From positions 30,720,904 through 30,784,903 of the forward strand of contig OX439004.1 of the NCBI GenBank assembly GCA_949316495.1: a stretch of 64,000 bases of DNA. The letters run 5' to 3'. The position numbers and the translations under genes are program-made. The DNA comes from Amphiduros pacificus. Its lineage: Eukaryota > Annelida > Polychaeta > Phyllodocida > Hesionidae. The notes beneath the pieces are model-generated. The model was not told the DNA's origin. It saw only the letters and a list, made by a program, of their open reading frames with translations, and searched no databases. Below are positions 51,981 to 64,000 of the stretch, in pieces (positions within the stretch are counted from its first letter, which is position 1; every line of letters starts with the position of its first letter).

Positions 51981-54900
51981 CTGAAAGAACAACAACACGC
52001 CAATATTAAAAACCCTTACCAAAAACATCAAATAATTGCCATCTGTACAAAAATCATCAACTGGATTTTTTTCCCTCAGCAAGCATATCAATTCACCTTC
52101 AATGTGTTTACTTGTCACCAATCTTGTCAAGAGTTCCTGGTTATGAACACCTCTGGCCAGGCTTTGCTATGAAAATGAAACGTTTCTTTCTTGGTTTCAT
52201 TTATATGGATGTGACATATGTCTGCTACACTAAATATACATGCTATATGTGCGCTACTCAGTTGGGTCGATGCCAAAAAATTTTTGAAGATCAATACACG
52301 TCATCAAATATTTTACCACATGACCAGTTACCTGTGAAGCTTTCATCCCATACAACAAGGGCAATTGCTTGTTGAATGTGCTGAATTGTCACAATAACTT
52401 CCTGGTTAACCACCAGTCCTTCTGGGAAACTTTCAATCCCATTACTTTGTCACCTGATAAACTAGTTCTGTTAAAACTTAAAACTTGTTTCTTGCTCAAG
52501 GAAGTTTTATTCAAAGTCCACAAAAAAAATTTACAATTCGGTTCTAAATTTACATGAAATTGGCTGTAAAATGTAAAAATATAAGAAAGAAAAAACAAAT
52601 CCATTTGAATGTTACAGTTTGAACCCCCCCCCCTCCTCATATCCAGATCTTCTCAACATAAAAAGGTTCATAAAAATATATATATATATACATGATAAAT
52701 GCTGTGGTGAATGAGAAGATTTTTTTCACTTTTAGTAACTGCACTCATGAAAAAATATAACTATATCAAGTTGCAAAGCTACTTTTGTGTGGCACATACA
52801 TGTACATGTACTCTTAATAATCCTAATTACTCCAAACTTAATATACCTATTGGCCAAATTCTTACTTATTCTTGTAAAATTAAGAATCTGTCTCTCTTAC
52901 CTATAAAGGAAAATGACTGTAAACTATTTCACATATTAATGAACCCATTTGTTTGTCACAAAACTATATAAACTGTGAAATTAGGAATGATTAGAACTGT
53001 CCTTAAAATCTACAATAAAAACAACCTCACCCTTTTTCAAATTTCCTCAAAAAATGTTTGGCTAATAAAGTAAGTGCACTTGTTAATACCTGCAGAAGCT
53101 TTCAGTCTGTGGCAGTAAGCTCTAATGGCATATCTCTCACTGTACTGCCATGCTTTTATACAGCTTCTTGAGAACTTACTCAGGGAATTTTCTATTTTTG
53201 TAATTCATGCATAAATGAGCACTTCTTGTTCATGTAAACAACTAACAATTGTGCAAACAACTGCCAAAAGTGACTTGTCTGATATTGTTTTCAGTCGAAA
53301 ATAATGGTAAATACTGGCCACAAATCTATTTCCACTGCTTCAGTGAAGCATGCAAAAGAATTACCACCACTGTTACATCATAGCTCATTAAACCATAGTC
53401 GAGTCAGTTTTATGCAATATGGAAGCAATAAATTATAATATAATACATAAACTTTCACCAAGATCAATCAAGACATAATGTAAATGATTTTCAGACATGA
53501 AGGTAAACATATCACAGAGATCCATAATTCCTTTAATCCCATAATCATGATAATGATACTTATCCAGTTAATACTATATATATAAATAAATTTAATTAAT
53601 TTCTCTTTGTGGTTTTCAAAATACTGCCTTGTTTAATGGGATTAATCATCAAACAGGCAATGCATACAAATGTCGTGTGATATCATGTTTTATGCATACA
53701 TGGAAATACATGGTTATAACATCACTGATACCCATCTTCTATTTTTTGTGAATCATATTATCATGGAGGTTATGATGTGGCTCATTAATAAATTAACCAA
53801 GCAAGTCCGATTCTAATTTCAAATCAGGCTTGATCATCTTAAATAAGACTCTCATTGTAAACTGCTAAAACATAAAAATTATGGCCAAACTATAATTTGA
53901 TATCAAATATAAAAAAATTATCAGATAAGAAGATATTTACCTTTCAAGAATTGTTGATATGCCTTATCTCAAATCCTGAATAAAATTATATCAATTATGT
54001 TTTGAAATTCGGTGTATTGTGATCTTCTGGAATATGCTCATGTGCTGTCAGATGTTGATAGATTGGAACCCAGCTGTGTGATTGTCAGCACAGAGTTGTG
54101 CACAGATTGGACCGAGCACTACTTATGCGAGTTCATATATGTGTAACCCCCCCTTCCCACTCAATGCTTGGTACAGATTTCTGATCATGTGATCTATGAA
54201 TGATTTCCCCTTCTATTGTTCATGATGCATATATGACACAGAAGGTCACACAAAGGTTTCACACTCAATTTTTTTCATTATAATTTTTCAAGGACATCAT
54301 TTTACACTGATGCTGTCACGTGAACAAAGTGCACATGTGAGCTAAGTCCAAAAGCGTCATGAATGACGAAGATTTATATATAAGTACCTTACCAACATAT
54401 ATCAAAATGATCTACTAGTACATAATGCAATCTGGATAAAATCCAATGCTGACCCGAAGTGAGATTTGCATTAAATAAACATCATTGAATGACATCTTCT
54501 CTGGCACCTAATCACTGCTAATACTAAATTCAATATATCTGGCTTTCTCAGGTCATAACTATCTATGGGTGGTAGAATTGATTATAGCAATGCAGAAAAT
54601 GTGATCATTTTTTTTTTGTTCAATGTGGTAAGCTGTATAAGTTTTATATTATAAATCAAAATAACTGGGGTTTATATTACTACCTACCCTTGTTCCCCAA
54701 TGGTTACCTATCTCTAGGTCACTTCTCAAGTTAACTTGAAGTTCCCTCCCTAACACACCTATTTAGAAATTCATTGAGAATGTTTAGGCAATGTCCTATT
54801 CTTAGCATTGTAAAAAATAAAGCCTAACCCATTTCTGTCAGGACAATCAGTTTTTAGTTCAAATGGGGGCAACCTATTTGGTCCTATACAAACATGACCA

Positions 54901-55324
54901 AAATATGAGTCCATGCAGGTATATTAAAATGTGCCAAGTTTTAAGTATGCACATCCAAAGAAAAGTACAGAAGCAATTCAAACAAAATTATCAGTGACTA
55001 ACTACATGCTAGGCATCTATTCTTCATATTAACTTTTTATAGCATGTTTTTCATGTCATTTAATCTTGAACTTTATACAGTCAGTATGAATCATGCATTG
55101 TTTAAAACGCCTACAAATTTGACAAATTTGACACAATTCCGTGTTTTCACAGATTTGAATCGCACAACAATGTATGTCACAAATCACATGGAGCTGGGAG
55201 GATTAATTATATCAGTGTGAACAGGATCTCTCCATATCATAATATCCTGCACTTCTGATATGAAAGTGAACATCAGCATTGAGCAGATAGACAGTAGAAA
55301 CATTTACCTATAGAGAAACAGATA

Positions 55325-55640
55325 ATGTGCAGACACTCATGTGCAGACACTCATGTGCAGATAATGTGTAGAGATTGATGTGCAGATGTGTAGAGATTGA
55401 TGTGCAGATAATGTGTAGAGATTGATGTGCAGATAATGTGTAGAGAATGATGTGCAGAGATTGATGTGCAGAGATTGATGTGCAGATAATGTGTAGAGAT
55501 TGATGTGAAGATAATGTGTAGAGAATGATGTGCAGAGATTGATGTGCAGATAATGTACAGATAATAATGTGTGAAACATGATGTGTGGAGAATGATGTGC
55601 AGATAATATGCTAATACTGATGTTCAGAGAATAATGAAAT
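55325..55640. repeat. Minisatellite of GATGTGCAGATAATGTGTAGA units
   Basis: An irregular tandem array built from two modules, GATGTGCAGA and TAATGTGTAGAGAT, in changing order over about 300 bp. The 105-residue minus-strand ORF across it is a repeat artefact (HYLHINL repeats). Confidence 0.85.
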
Positions 55641-58600
55641 GAATACATGTGCATAATATGATTTAATATTTAGCCTGTATTTTTTATAAGCAATCTAGGG
55701 AAAGTGTTAATTTTTCTATTTACCTAGAGGAAGGAAAGAATATAAGAACATTGTTATATAAAGCATTCAATGGAAGCAAAGATACAGCATTCAGTATGTG
55801 TTATCCCTTTGGTATTTAGCGACATGTGCCATGTGTGCCCTTGACCACAGTTTGACAGTGACCTATGGTCATCACACCATTCACATGACATTCTCCAATC
55901 TTCCTGTTACACAATAGTCATTCATTGTTGTTATTTATAACTGATTCTTGTATCATATTGAGTTATCAGTTATTTACATAGCCCTGCTGTTATGGCCCTA
56001 TCAACATCACAGTTATTGAGATAGAACTGTAAATATGACTTGACCTGTCACAAAGTGAACAAAGAAATTCTGCACTTGTTAAAAGACAGCAAGTTTTAGC
56101 ATAGTTACTTGAATCAGAAAAACATCTATACTATGCAACTATCATGAACACAATTATATGCAAAACACTAATTGCCATAAAGATATGGAAATATGACCTT
56201 GATGTCTCTAATTGCTGATTGTATATCTAAATGACAGTGGCAATAAAAACATTTGCATTAATATATAAACTTGATTATCATTTCATTTTTTAAATATCAA
56301 ATCAGATTAATTTTAATTGGTGCTTTGTGACTCAAAATAGAGTCAAATTAAAGTGCCAGCTAAAGTTCCAACACTATGTGAATGTAATACGCATAATCCC
56401 GAGCTAATTAAGCACGGCATTCATCAGTAAATAAGATGATCATTATGTCGGTTAAAAACGGCAGAAGCACCCATTCAACTTTCAGCCACTCAAAACAACT
56501 ACAAGTGCATACTAGTACGCATGATACTGTACTTGACTTCCAGCCAGGTCCAGAAATTGCACTGCATAAAAACCTTGGAGTATATGACAGAACAAATTAC
56601 AGTGGCCTCCCACACACAATCAACTGAACTTTCTACTTCACTGGTCATTTAGAAAATCAAGCAGTCTCCACAGTTAACACGACATTAAGCAATGTCTAGT
56701 ATTGCTTCATTTTTTTTAATATTGCATAATTTTTTATTATTACTGTCCCTGATCTTATATAGTTTCATATTTTCACTGTCTTATGTACCCTCCAAAACAG
56801 AACTACTCTCTCATATCAGTTCCTGCCATCAAAGATAGATAAGTGTGTCAAAGATCAACCACAAATTATTCGTAAATATCTGGTTGTGGACTGATTAACA
56901 TGATTAATGAAAATCTGCTTTGTATTGATTGGTGAGTATCACTGTCAGCCAAATAAAGTGGGTGTGACCATCATGCATGACTGGACATGGAGTTTCAAGT
57001 TTTGAATAATATTAATAGAGGGCAGTGAGGGCAGAGTTAGTGAGAAGACTGAATAACCATCATTACGACCAATGTAATTCAGAGTATGTCTTATGTTGTG
57101 GGTTTAACCATTAGTAGATTCATCATTAAACCTCTTAATGGGTCTGAGACAGGCTGGCCCATTGAGACCTGTCCCAAACATCTTTTAACACATAAATATC
57201 AACACAAGACATAAAGTTTCATTGATGGCAGTATGATTATGATTCCATATCTTGTTAAAGCTTGGATTTCATTGTCATAAATGATTTACAATATAGTTGA
57301 CAACAGTTGTATTATTTCCTCAATGTTTGGATATAAATGACTGATTACTACTCTCTGGTGTCTCAAATTCTATAACATGCGTTTAGTAGTGCAGGCTCTT
57401 CAATAAACTAAAGTAAATCTTCTAATAGTGGGATTTACTCCAAGGACCTTACTCACATCAACATGGAAAAAAAATCAATCATGTCAATACAATGAAATGT
57501 TTGTGCTCAACATGTTTTTGACAAACACATTTCCATGACATTTTGTCCTTTTTGTGTCAACAATAAATCTATTTTGAAAACATGTTTACAATATGATGAG
57601 TGCATACATGTGTATATAAACCTAAGATACTACGACTTGCCTTAGTTGTTGTATAGTGGGGCCTGGATGTTAAGGGCCTGGATGTCTGTCAGCAACAAAG
57701 CCTCTCAGAGGGCAGATCGCGTGCAAAAGGACCAGGTCAAAGTTGGGGATTGCCATTTATATGATAGTTTATCTTATCTGCCAATCTCATGTGGGTACTG
57801 ATCAGCTACTCATCATGCTCAATGACATCAATCCTCATAAACAGCAAAGACAGGGCAAGATAAGGAGCTTGTATTACATACATATACAAATCATGCTGAT
57901 AATATATAGAAATATATGATGATACCTTTCTGCACTATCATGATGACTTTATCAAACACACAGCGTAAAGTCCATCATTGTCGTTTCAAAGTTAAGATTT
58001 AACAGGTTAATTAACACACCTTTCTCCCTCCCAAGATAATTGTTAAGAAACGACAAAAGGAAAGTGATAAAGAAAACTTGGGATTGGAGGTATAATATGA
58101 GGGCTGAGAAAAAAAATCAACAAACTTGAATTTGAACAGAGTTATCAAAATTTATACTCTCCTTAGCAGATCCAGGATTTATACCTGGCTCTGCAAGTAA
58201 AGGATACATTCAACTCTTTGAGTGAGTGCTCAGAGGCCACACCTAGTGTAGGCAGCCAACAGACACTGGGTAACATATTTTGTCACATGTATTAAGACAG
58301 CCAATTTTTGTCATTGTTTTGGTTAAAAAGTGAGTGCAACATTAAATGCATGCCGGTCATTTGACAATCACGGCTGGACTACCAGCCCCCCATCCATTCA
58401 TCAAATGACCAGCCCCTAATAACAATCAATGATGTGTGTGGTTGTTTTGGTCTGAAAGAGGGTGGACATTGAGTGTGTGTATGCGCACCTATCTGTGGAT
58501 TATGCAAATGACTCTCCAGAAACATAATCTCCAGGGATGATAGCTCTGCTGACTTTAATGAAAACACATGAAAAAATTTATGTCAACATTGTCATTCAAT

Positions 58601-59029
58601 CTTTTTACAGTATATTTATAGGTTCTCTGCTTGTCCCTTACCAATGCAATATTTTTATGGTACCATTATGCTGTCTATGGGGGGATACTAGTAGCAAAGA
58701 AAATTACATTGATATACCAAGGATACCTCCAGCTGTTATCATGTTATCCAGCAGAATTTTCTGCCAAATCTACCATAGTCTAATTTAACACATGATTGTG
58801 TATAGGCGGGCGGGCGGCGGATTTCGCCGCCTTCTGCCGGCGGATTCCAATCGTGTGTACCCTATGATCTAAGACATTTCTGACTCCCAAGTTTTAATTT
58901 CCTCTTATAAGTGGTTGCTGAGATGGGCTCAGTATGAAATTGAGTGAAAATCCTTAAATACTCTTTTTATATATTTTTCGTTTTAATATTGTTAAAAGCA
59001 CAAACAATTCTGCATTCCCATCAATGCAT

Positions 59030-59460
59030 GCAAGGTAATTACTCTGATAATTATATAGTATTCTCTGCTAACCACACAAAAACAAGATTCCCTGCTTATT
59101 ACACTTATAATCATAAAGAGATTCTCTGCTAATTACCCTCATAATTATGAAGAGATTCCCTGCTAATTACACTTATAGTCACAACGAGATTCCCTGCTAA
59201 TTATTCTCATAATCACTAAGAGATTCCCTGCTAATATTACACTTATAATCATAGAGATTTTCTGCTAATTACCCTCATAATGACAAAGCGATTCTCTGCT
59301 AATTACACTTATAATCACAGAGATTCTCTGCAGATTACACTACATGTATAATGATGAAGAGATTCTCAGCTGATAACACTTTAAATGAGAAATAGATTCT
59401 CTGCTGATAATACTCTAAATGAAAAATAGATTCTCTGCCGATAATACTCAGAATCTGCTA
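59030..59460. repeat. Minisatellite, ~34-bp units (TTCTCTGCTAATTAC)
   Basis: About twelve degenerate units containing GATTCYCTGCTAATTACAC plus TTATAATCATAAAGA variants; the last units change TAATTAC to GATAATAC. Divergence between units is high, so the array is old. Noncoding. Confidence 0.8.
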
Positions 59461-62030
59461 ATTAAGTGTATCCATGTGCAGGCTGCATATATCTTGTGAC
59501 ACAGGTGTAAATACCTGTCACATATGTTGCATATTAGTCAAAAGTTATTACCTACTCACAAGAATGCTGCAAGAATTTGAACATTAAACTGATTACCAAA
59601 ATTGTAATGTACAAGACAATGTCAAATTTATTCAATCAAATGGTACTTTTTTGGAAATGTTGATATATAATCATTAATGCATCTGTAATGTCGCAATCTA
59701 TTGTAGAGATTGGGCATTTAATCCGAGTGGAATCTAACAAATGTAAGGAGGGCTGGCCCCTGCATTAGATGTGAAACATGCTTGTTTTTCTTCAATACAA
59801 CACCAGTCTCCTCTGTTGAAATGAATTAGACAAAATGTAAAGCTAGCACTGTGACAGGAGTTTGTACATTTTCTTAAGACTGTTAAAAAAACTAAATTTT
59901 CTCACCACTGCTGTACCCACTTGGGGGTAGAAATAACAAAACCTCTAACCTGCACCTGAAAGGGTTGAAAAGTTCCGTGCATAGCACCGACCCCTGATAT
60001 TTTTTTAGTTCACATAACACAAAAGATGTTATTGAGCCGAAAATTCCAAATGCATGTAATAAAAAAAGAAAAAAAACATTTCTCTGTAATTTCTGCCTGT
60101 GCATGCTGTCTACACGTGATATCCAGGTAAATGTCCTCAGTTGACCTGAAAGCTGGACACTGGGGTGATACAGAGCTAGACAGAATTAAGTGCATTCTTT
60201 TATTCTGAGTACAGTTTTATGAGACATTAGATGTCTTGTCAAGTAGGGTCATAGCCTACAGGTAACTAACCAAAGAAAAGTATATCATGTTATTCCTACT
60301 TACCTGTGGGGCAGGAATAACTATACATGAATATGGTTACATTTCAGTCCGCTTACCAGACAGAAAGCCTGTCCAAACTGCTGATCAGGCTTTTAATAAA
60401 ATTATGGCACACTAATTTTAATTCAACTAAATCAAACTGATATATGTACAAATACAAACCTGTTCTATTGTAAGCCATTAGCCAGGAACTTTTATGCTAG
60501 GGCTGTCAATTTTTGATGTCTCAGCTTTCTACTAATTTGCACTATTTGACTGATTAAAACTGGCTACGGTAATGGCAAACAGCATTTTAAATCACGTTTC
60601 AAATATCGGAATCAACAAATCATTTTCTATGAGTTTCTGCATTTTATATGAGAGACATTGATTTTCCGTGACTGGTGAGACTGATCTTTCAATTCAGTGC
60701 ATATATCTATTATTTTTTGTTATATTGGTTTGATTTATCTTGATTTTATCAGGTAAATAACTGTCAAAAGTTGTACATTTGTCGCCAACTCAGTCAGTTC
60801 AGTCGGTAGCTTCCCTTTCTGGGAAAGTGAAAAACCCTGACATTTTTTAATGCTTCCTGCCAAATTATTTGTCTACTCATATTAGCGTGTAAAAGTTAGG
60901 TATAACAACCTGGAATCCAAAAATTAAACCATGAACAACCAGCCTTGTAGAATTTCATTTTTATCAAGTCACCTTTATGTTGATTGCATATTACTTAAAA
61001 TGTTCATATTATTGATAAACTAACTTGTAACTCAAGCAATTCATTCAGTCATTGTTTCAATGCTTTTTAGTAATTCTAAATTATTTGTTTCACTACTAGC
61101 CACTTTGAAATGGCTTATTCAAAACTTATAATAATCTGGATCATGTACAATGGTCAGGCGTTGCCACACATATTTCCACTGCATTTCAAGCCAAACAAGA
61201 AACAGTTCAAGGATAGAAAAGAGATCTTAAAAGACACAAACTCAACATAAATGATTGATGTAGCCTTGGTGAAAAGGCCTCATCACTCAGTTGTCATAAA
61301 AAGTGTTGTGATCATAGCCTGAAAGACTGAATTTTAGTTTACTATATTAAATGCACAGATAACTTGAATAAGCCAGAACAGAATTTCTAATCAGACCAGA
61401 ATGACATTCTCAACAAGTTAACTTGAGTTTTTATTACAGTTGAGGGCTGGGAGAGCAGTATTGAATACTTTGACAATCATCCTTTCATAATATACTACTA
61501 GACCATCTAAAACAATTCCAAATTTATGACAACACATTATTGTTTAATATTTAGCCAATTAACAAATGTATTTTTACTGTTACCATCCCTAATGAACATT
61601 TTTCATGCTGTGAGGCCCCTTGGGCCAATGAGAAAGGGGGCTGAAAAAATGTATTATAATAAAAAAATGTATAATAATACCAATTAAAATCCCAATTAAG
61701 CCTTTCATTGACAAATATCAAATTAATTATTTTATTCAGTTTAATATTGGGTGGATTTTATTATTCATCTTTCATTGAATCTGGGGAAAGCCCAAACTCA
61801 ATCATTCCCCTAGTGGATCTAGCTCTTTGTTCATGAATATATCACGTCAGCATACCAAAAGGCAATATTCTGTTGTTTCATGATTTTCGGCCCCAAGTAT
61901 GGAATAAATATTTGCTGTAGAGTTGGAAATTTGGCGACAACCTTGTCAGATGTCTCCATTCTTATTCATAAGGGAGCTTTCATCCACTTGCTTGAGTTAA
62001 GGCCAAAGGATATAAAAAAACATTTAGAAG

Positions 62031-63936
62031 TGTTAAACATAGGCATCAGAGATGCATCAACCCTCAGCCCTGGTAACTCATTGCACAACATTCGCTCCAC
62101 ACAATATTTGTGAACAAAACATCACTGCACCAAGGCAAATTGATGCAGAACCCCATAAAATCTACTTCCTTTGATAGCTTAGGTGTGTCATGTATCATGA
62201 AACTGTCATCATTTACTCTAGAATTATTGAGATGGGCAGGTGACCTTGAAAAGCAGGTTAAGGTCACCGTCCATCAAACTCATGTGAAGACTTCCAAGAT
62301 GCTTATGTGTGTCAATTTTCATGAAGCTGCCATTATTTGTTCTTAAGTTATTGCAATGACGTGGATTTGACATGATTGTCCCTGTGACCTTGAAAAGTAG
62401 GTAAAGGTCATGTTCCATCAAGAGAAGTCTGAGGTCTTCACTAGATGCTTATGTGTGTCAAGTCTCATAAAGCTGCCAACATTCGTTCTCGAGTTATAGC
62501 AATGATAGGGATTTCACATAATTGTAACTGTGACCTTGAAAAGTAGGTGAAGGTCATGTTCCATACAAAAATGTCTGAGGTTTTCATCAGATGCTTATGT
62601 GTGTCAAGTTTCATGAAGCTACCATCATTTGTTCTTGAGTTATCGCGATGACAAGGATGATTTCACATAATTGTCCCTGTGACCTTGAAAAGTAGGTGAA
62701 GGTCATGGTCCACCATGAGAAGTCTGAGGTCTTCACCAGATGCTTGTGTGTGTCAAATCTCATAAAGCTGCCATCATTCGTTCTTGAGTTATTGCGATTC
62801 TTGGGATTTCACATATTTGTCCCTGTGACCTTGAAAAATAGGTCAAGGTCGCCGTCCACCGAACTAGTCTGAGGTTTTCAACAGATGCTTATGCGTGTTA
62901 AGTTTCATGAAGCTGCCATCATTTGTTCTTGAGTTATCACGATGACAAGGATGATTTCACATTATTGTCCCTGTGACCTTGAAAAGTAGGTGAAGGTCAT
63001 GTTCCATCAAGAGAAGTCTGAGGTCTTCACCAGATGCTTGTGTGTGTAAAATCTCATAAAGCTGCCATCATTCGTTCTTGAGTTATTGCGATTCTTGGGA
63101 TTACACATAATTGTCCGTGACCTTGAAAAATAGGTCAAGGTCACAGTCCATCGAACTCGTCCGAGGTTTTCACCAGATGCTTATATGTGTCAAGTTTCAC
63201 GAAGCTGCCATCATTTGTTCTCGTACTATCGCGATGACAAGGATGATTTCAAATAATTGTCCATGTGACCTTGAAAAGTAGGTGAAGGTTATGTTTTATA
63301 GAAACAATTCTGAGGTCTTCACCAGATGCTTATGGGTGTCAAATCTCATAAAGCTGCCATCATTTGTTCTTGAGTTATGCGATTCTTGGGATTTCACATA
63401 ATTGTCCCTGTGACCTTGAAAAATAGGTCAAGGTCACCGTCCATCGAACTCGTCCGAGGTTTTCACCAGATGCTTATGTGTTTCAAGTTTCACGAAGCTG
63501 CCATCATTTGTTCTCGAGTTATCGCGATGACAAGATGATTTCACATAATTGTCCCTGTGACCTTGAAAAGTAGGTGAAGGTCATGTTTCATAGGAAAAAT
63601 TCTGAGGGCTTCACCAGATGCTTATGTGTGTCAAATCTCATAAAGCTGCCATCATTCGTTCTTGAGTTATTGTGATTCTTGGGATTTCACATAATTGTCC
63701 CTGTGACCTTGAAAAATAGGTCAAGGTCGCCGTCCATCGAACTCGTCCGAGGTTTTCACCAGATGCATATGTGTGTCAAGTTTCATGAAGCTGCCATCAT
63801 TTGTTCTTGAGTTATCGCGATGACAAGGATGTTCGCTACAGACATACATACATACATACATACATACATACATACCCACGCCAGGAGTACTGCAATACCC
63901 TCAGCCTGATTACATCAGGGGCTGAGGGTAAAAAGC
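62031..63936 (+). mobile_element. Helentron-like non-autonomous element, copy 2
   Basis: Same structure and orientation as the element at 8320-10246. AAACATAGGCATCAGAGATG starts the shared region at 62035. ACCCTCAGCC follows, then about eleven ~147-bp units (first TGACCTTGA near 62241, last near 63705), an ACAT microsatellite at 63841-63875, and a terminal ACCCTCAGCC..GGCTGAGGGT hairpin ending near 63931. The 5' segment is nearly identical to copy 1, so the two copies are recent relatives. The remaining 63937-64000 is unassigned. Confidence 0.75.
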
Positions 63937-64000
63937 CAGTATGACAAAGGTTTTGTTGTGTAGATTTTTGCTATAAAACCCAGAGTATAAGTCTCCCATA

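Larger units (their letters stand above)
52000..62030. other. Gene-free region upstream of glutamine synthetase
   Basis: No exon, RNA gene or long ORF could be supported over about 10 kb. It presumably contains the glutamine synthetase promoter and noncoding first exon, which I could not place. It holds two minisatellites (55.3 and 59.0 kb), TA and TACATGTA-rich microsatellite patches (52.68, 52.80, 53.58 kb), and a short CpG-rich palindromic patch near 58805-58850 (GGCGGGCGGCGGATTTCGCC region). Confidence 0.5.

Noticed and set aside
55337-55654. 105-codon minus-strand ORF
   Set aside because: Reads through a minisatellite, giving repeated HYLHINL motifs; no protein evidence.

Overview
The window looks like nuclear DNA of a bilaterian marine invertebrate, most likely a lophotrochozoan and plausibly a mollusc. 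Genes are split into short exons with GT..AG introns. Base composition is AT-rich (roughly two thirds by eye). The repeats include Helentron-like elements with a minisatellite core, a CR1/Jockey-group LINE and several small inverted-repeat elements. The species call is an inference; no species-diagnostic sequence was recognised.

Layout. (1) About 0.5-2.7 kb, minus strand: the first five coding exons of adenylate kinase 8 (AK8), continuing past the left edge. (2) 2.93 kb, plus strand: a tRNA-Asp(GUC) gene 183 bp from the AK8 start codon. (3) 6.5-23.1 kb, minus strand: a complete transcription termination factor 1 (TTF1) gene, 11 coding exons and 1107 residues, with introns full of repeats, among them a 1.9-kb Helentron-like element and a 2.3-kb foldback element. 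(4) 23.2-34.0 kb: a gene-free, repeat-dense region with a minisatellite, several small DNA-transposon-like elements and an apparently full-length LINE with one intact 1162-residue ORF. (5) 34.0-40.6 kb, plus strand: a complete F-box/leucine-rich-repeat gene of the FBXL6 type, 11 coding exons and 638 residues. (6) 44.6-52.0 kb, minus strand: a complete glutamine synthetase gene, six coding exons and 370 residues, convergent with FBXL6. (7) 52-62 kb: no gene recognised, two minisatellites. (8) 62.0-63.9 kb: a second copy of the Helentron-like element, in the same orientation as the first.

The exon models were built by hand from splice sites. For TTF1, FBXL6 and glutamine synthetase the exon lengths sum to a multiple of three and every junction keeps phase, which supports them strongly. 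The four genes are unrelated in function: cilium-linked nucleotide metabolism (AK8), rDNA transcription termination (TTF1), ubiquitin-ligase substrate choice (FBXL6) and ammonia assimilation (glutamine synthetase). AK8 and TTF1 both lie in human 9q34.13, so their adjacency may be retained synteny.

The most striking signal is in the LINE. Its 5' UTR carries two consecutive hairpin arrays just ahead of the start codon. In one the stems covary while the loop context stays constant; in the other the stem is invariant while the tetraloop varies. The encoded protein begins with a hydrophobic segment, a 2A-like motif and a PHD finger before the endonuclease and reverse transcriptase. The Helentron-like elements are also notable: their ~147-bp repeat unit carries opposed nuclear-receptor extended half-sites, about eleven units in each of two copies 54 kb apart.
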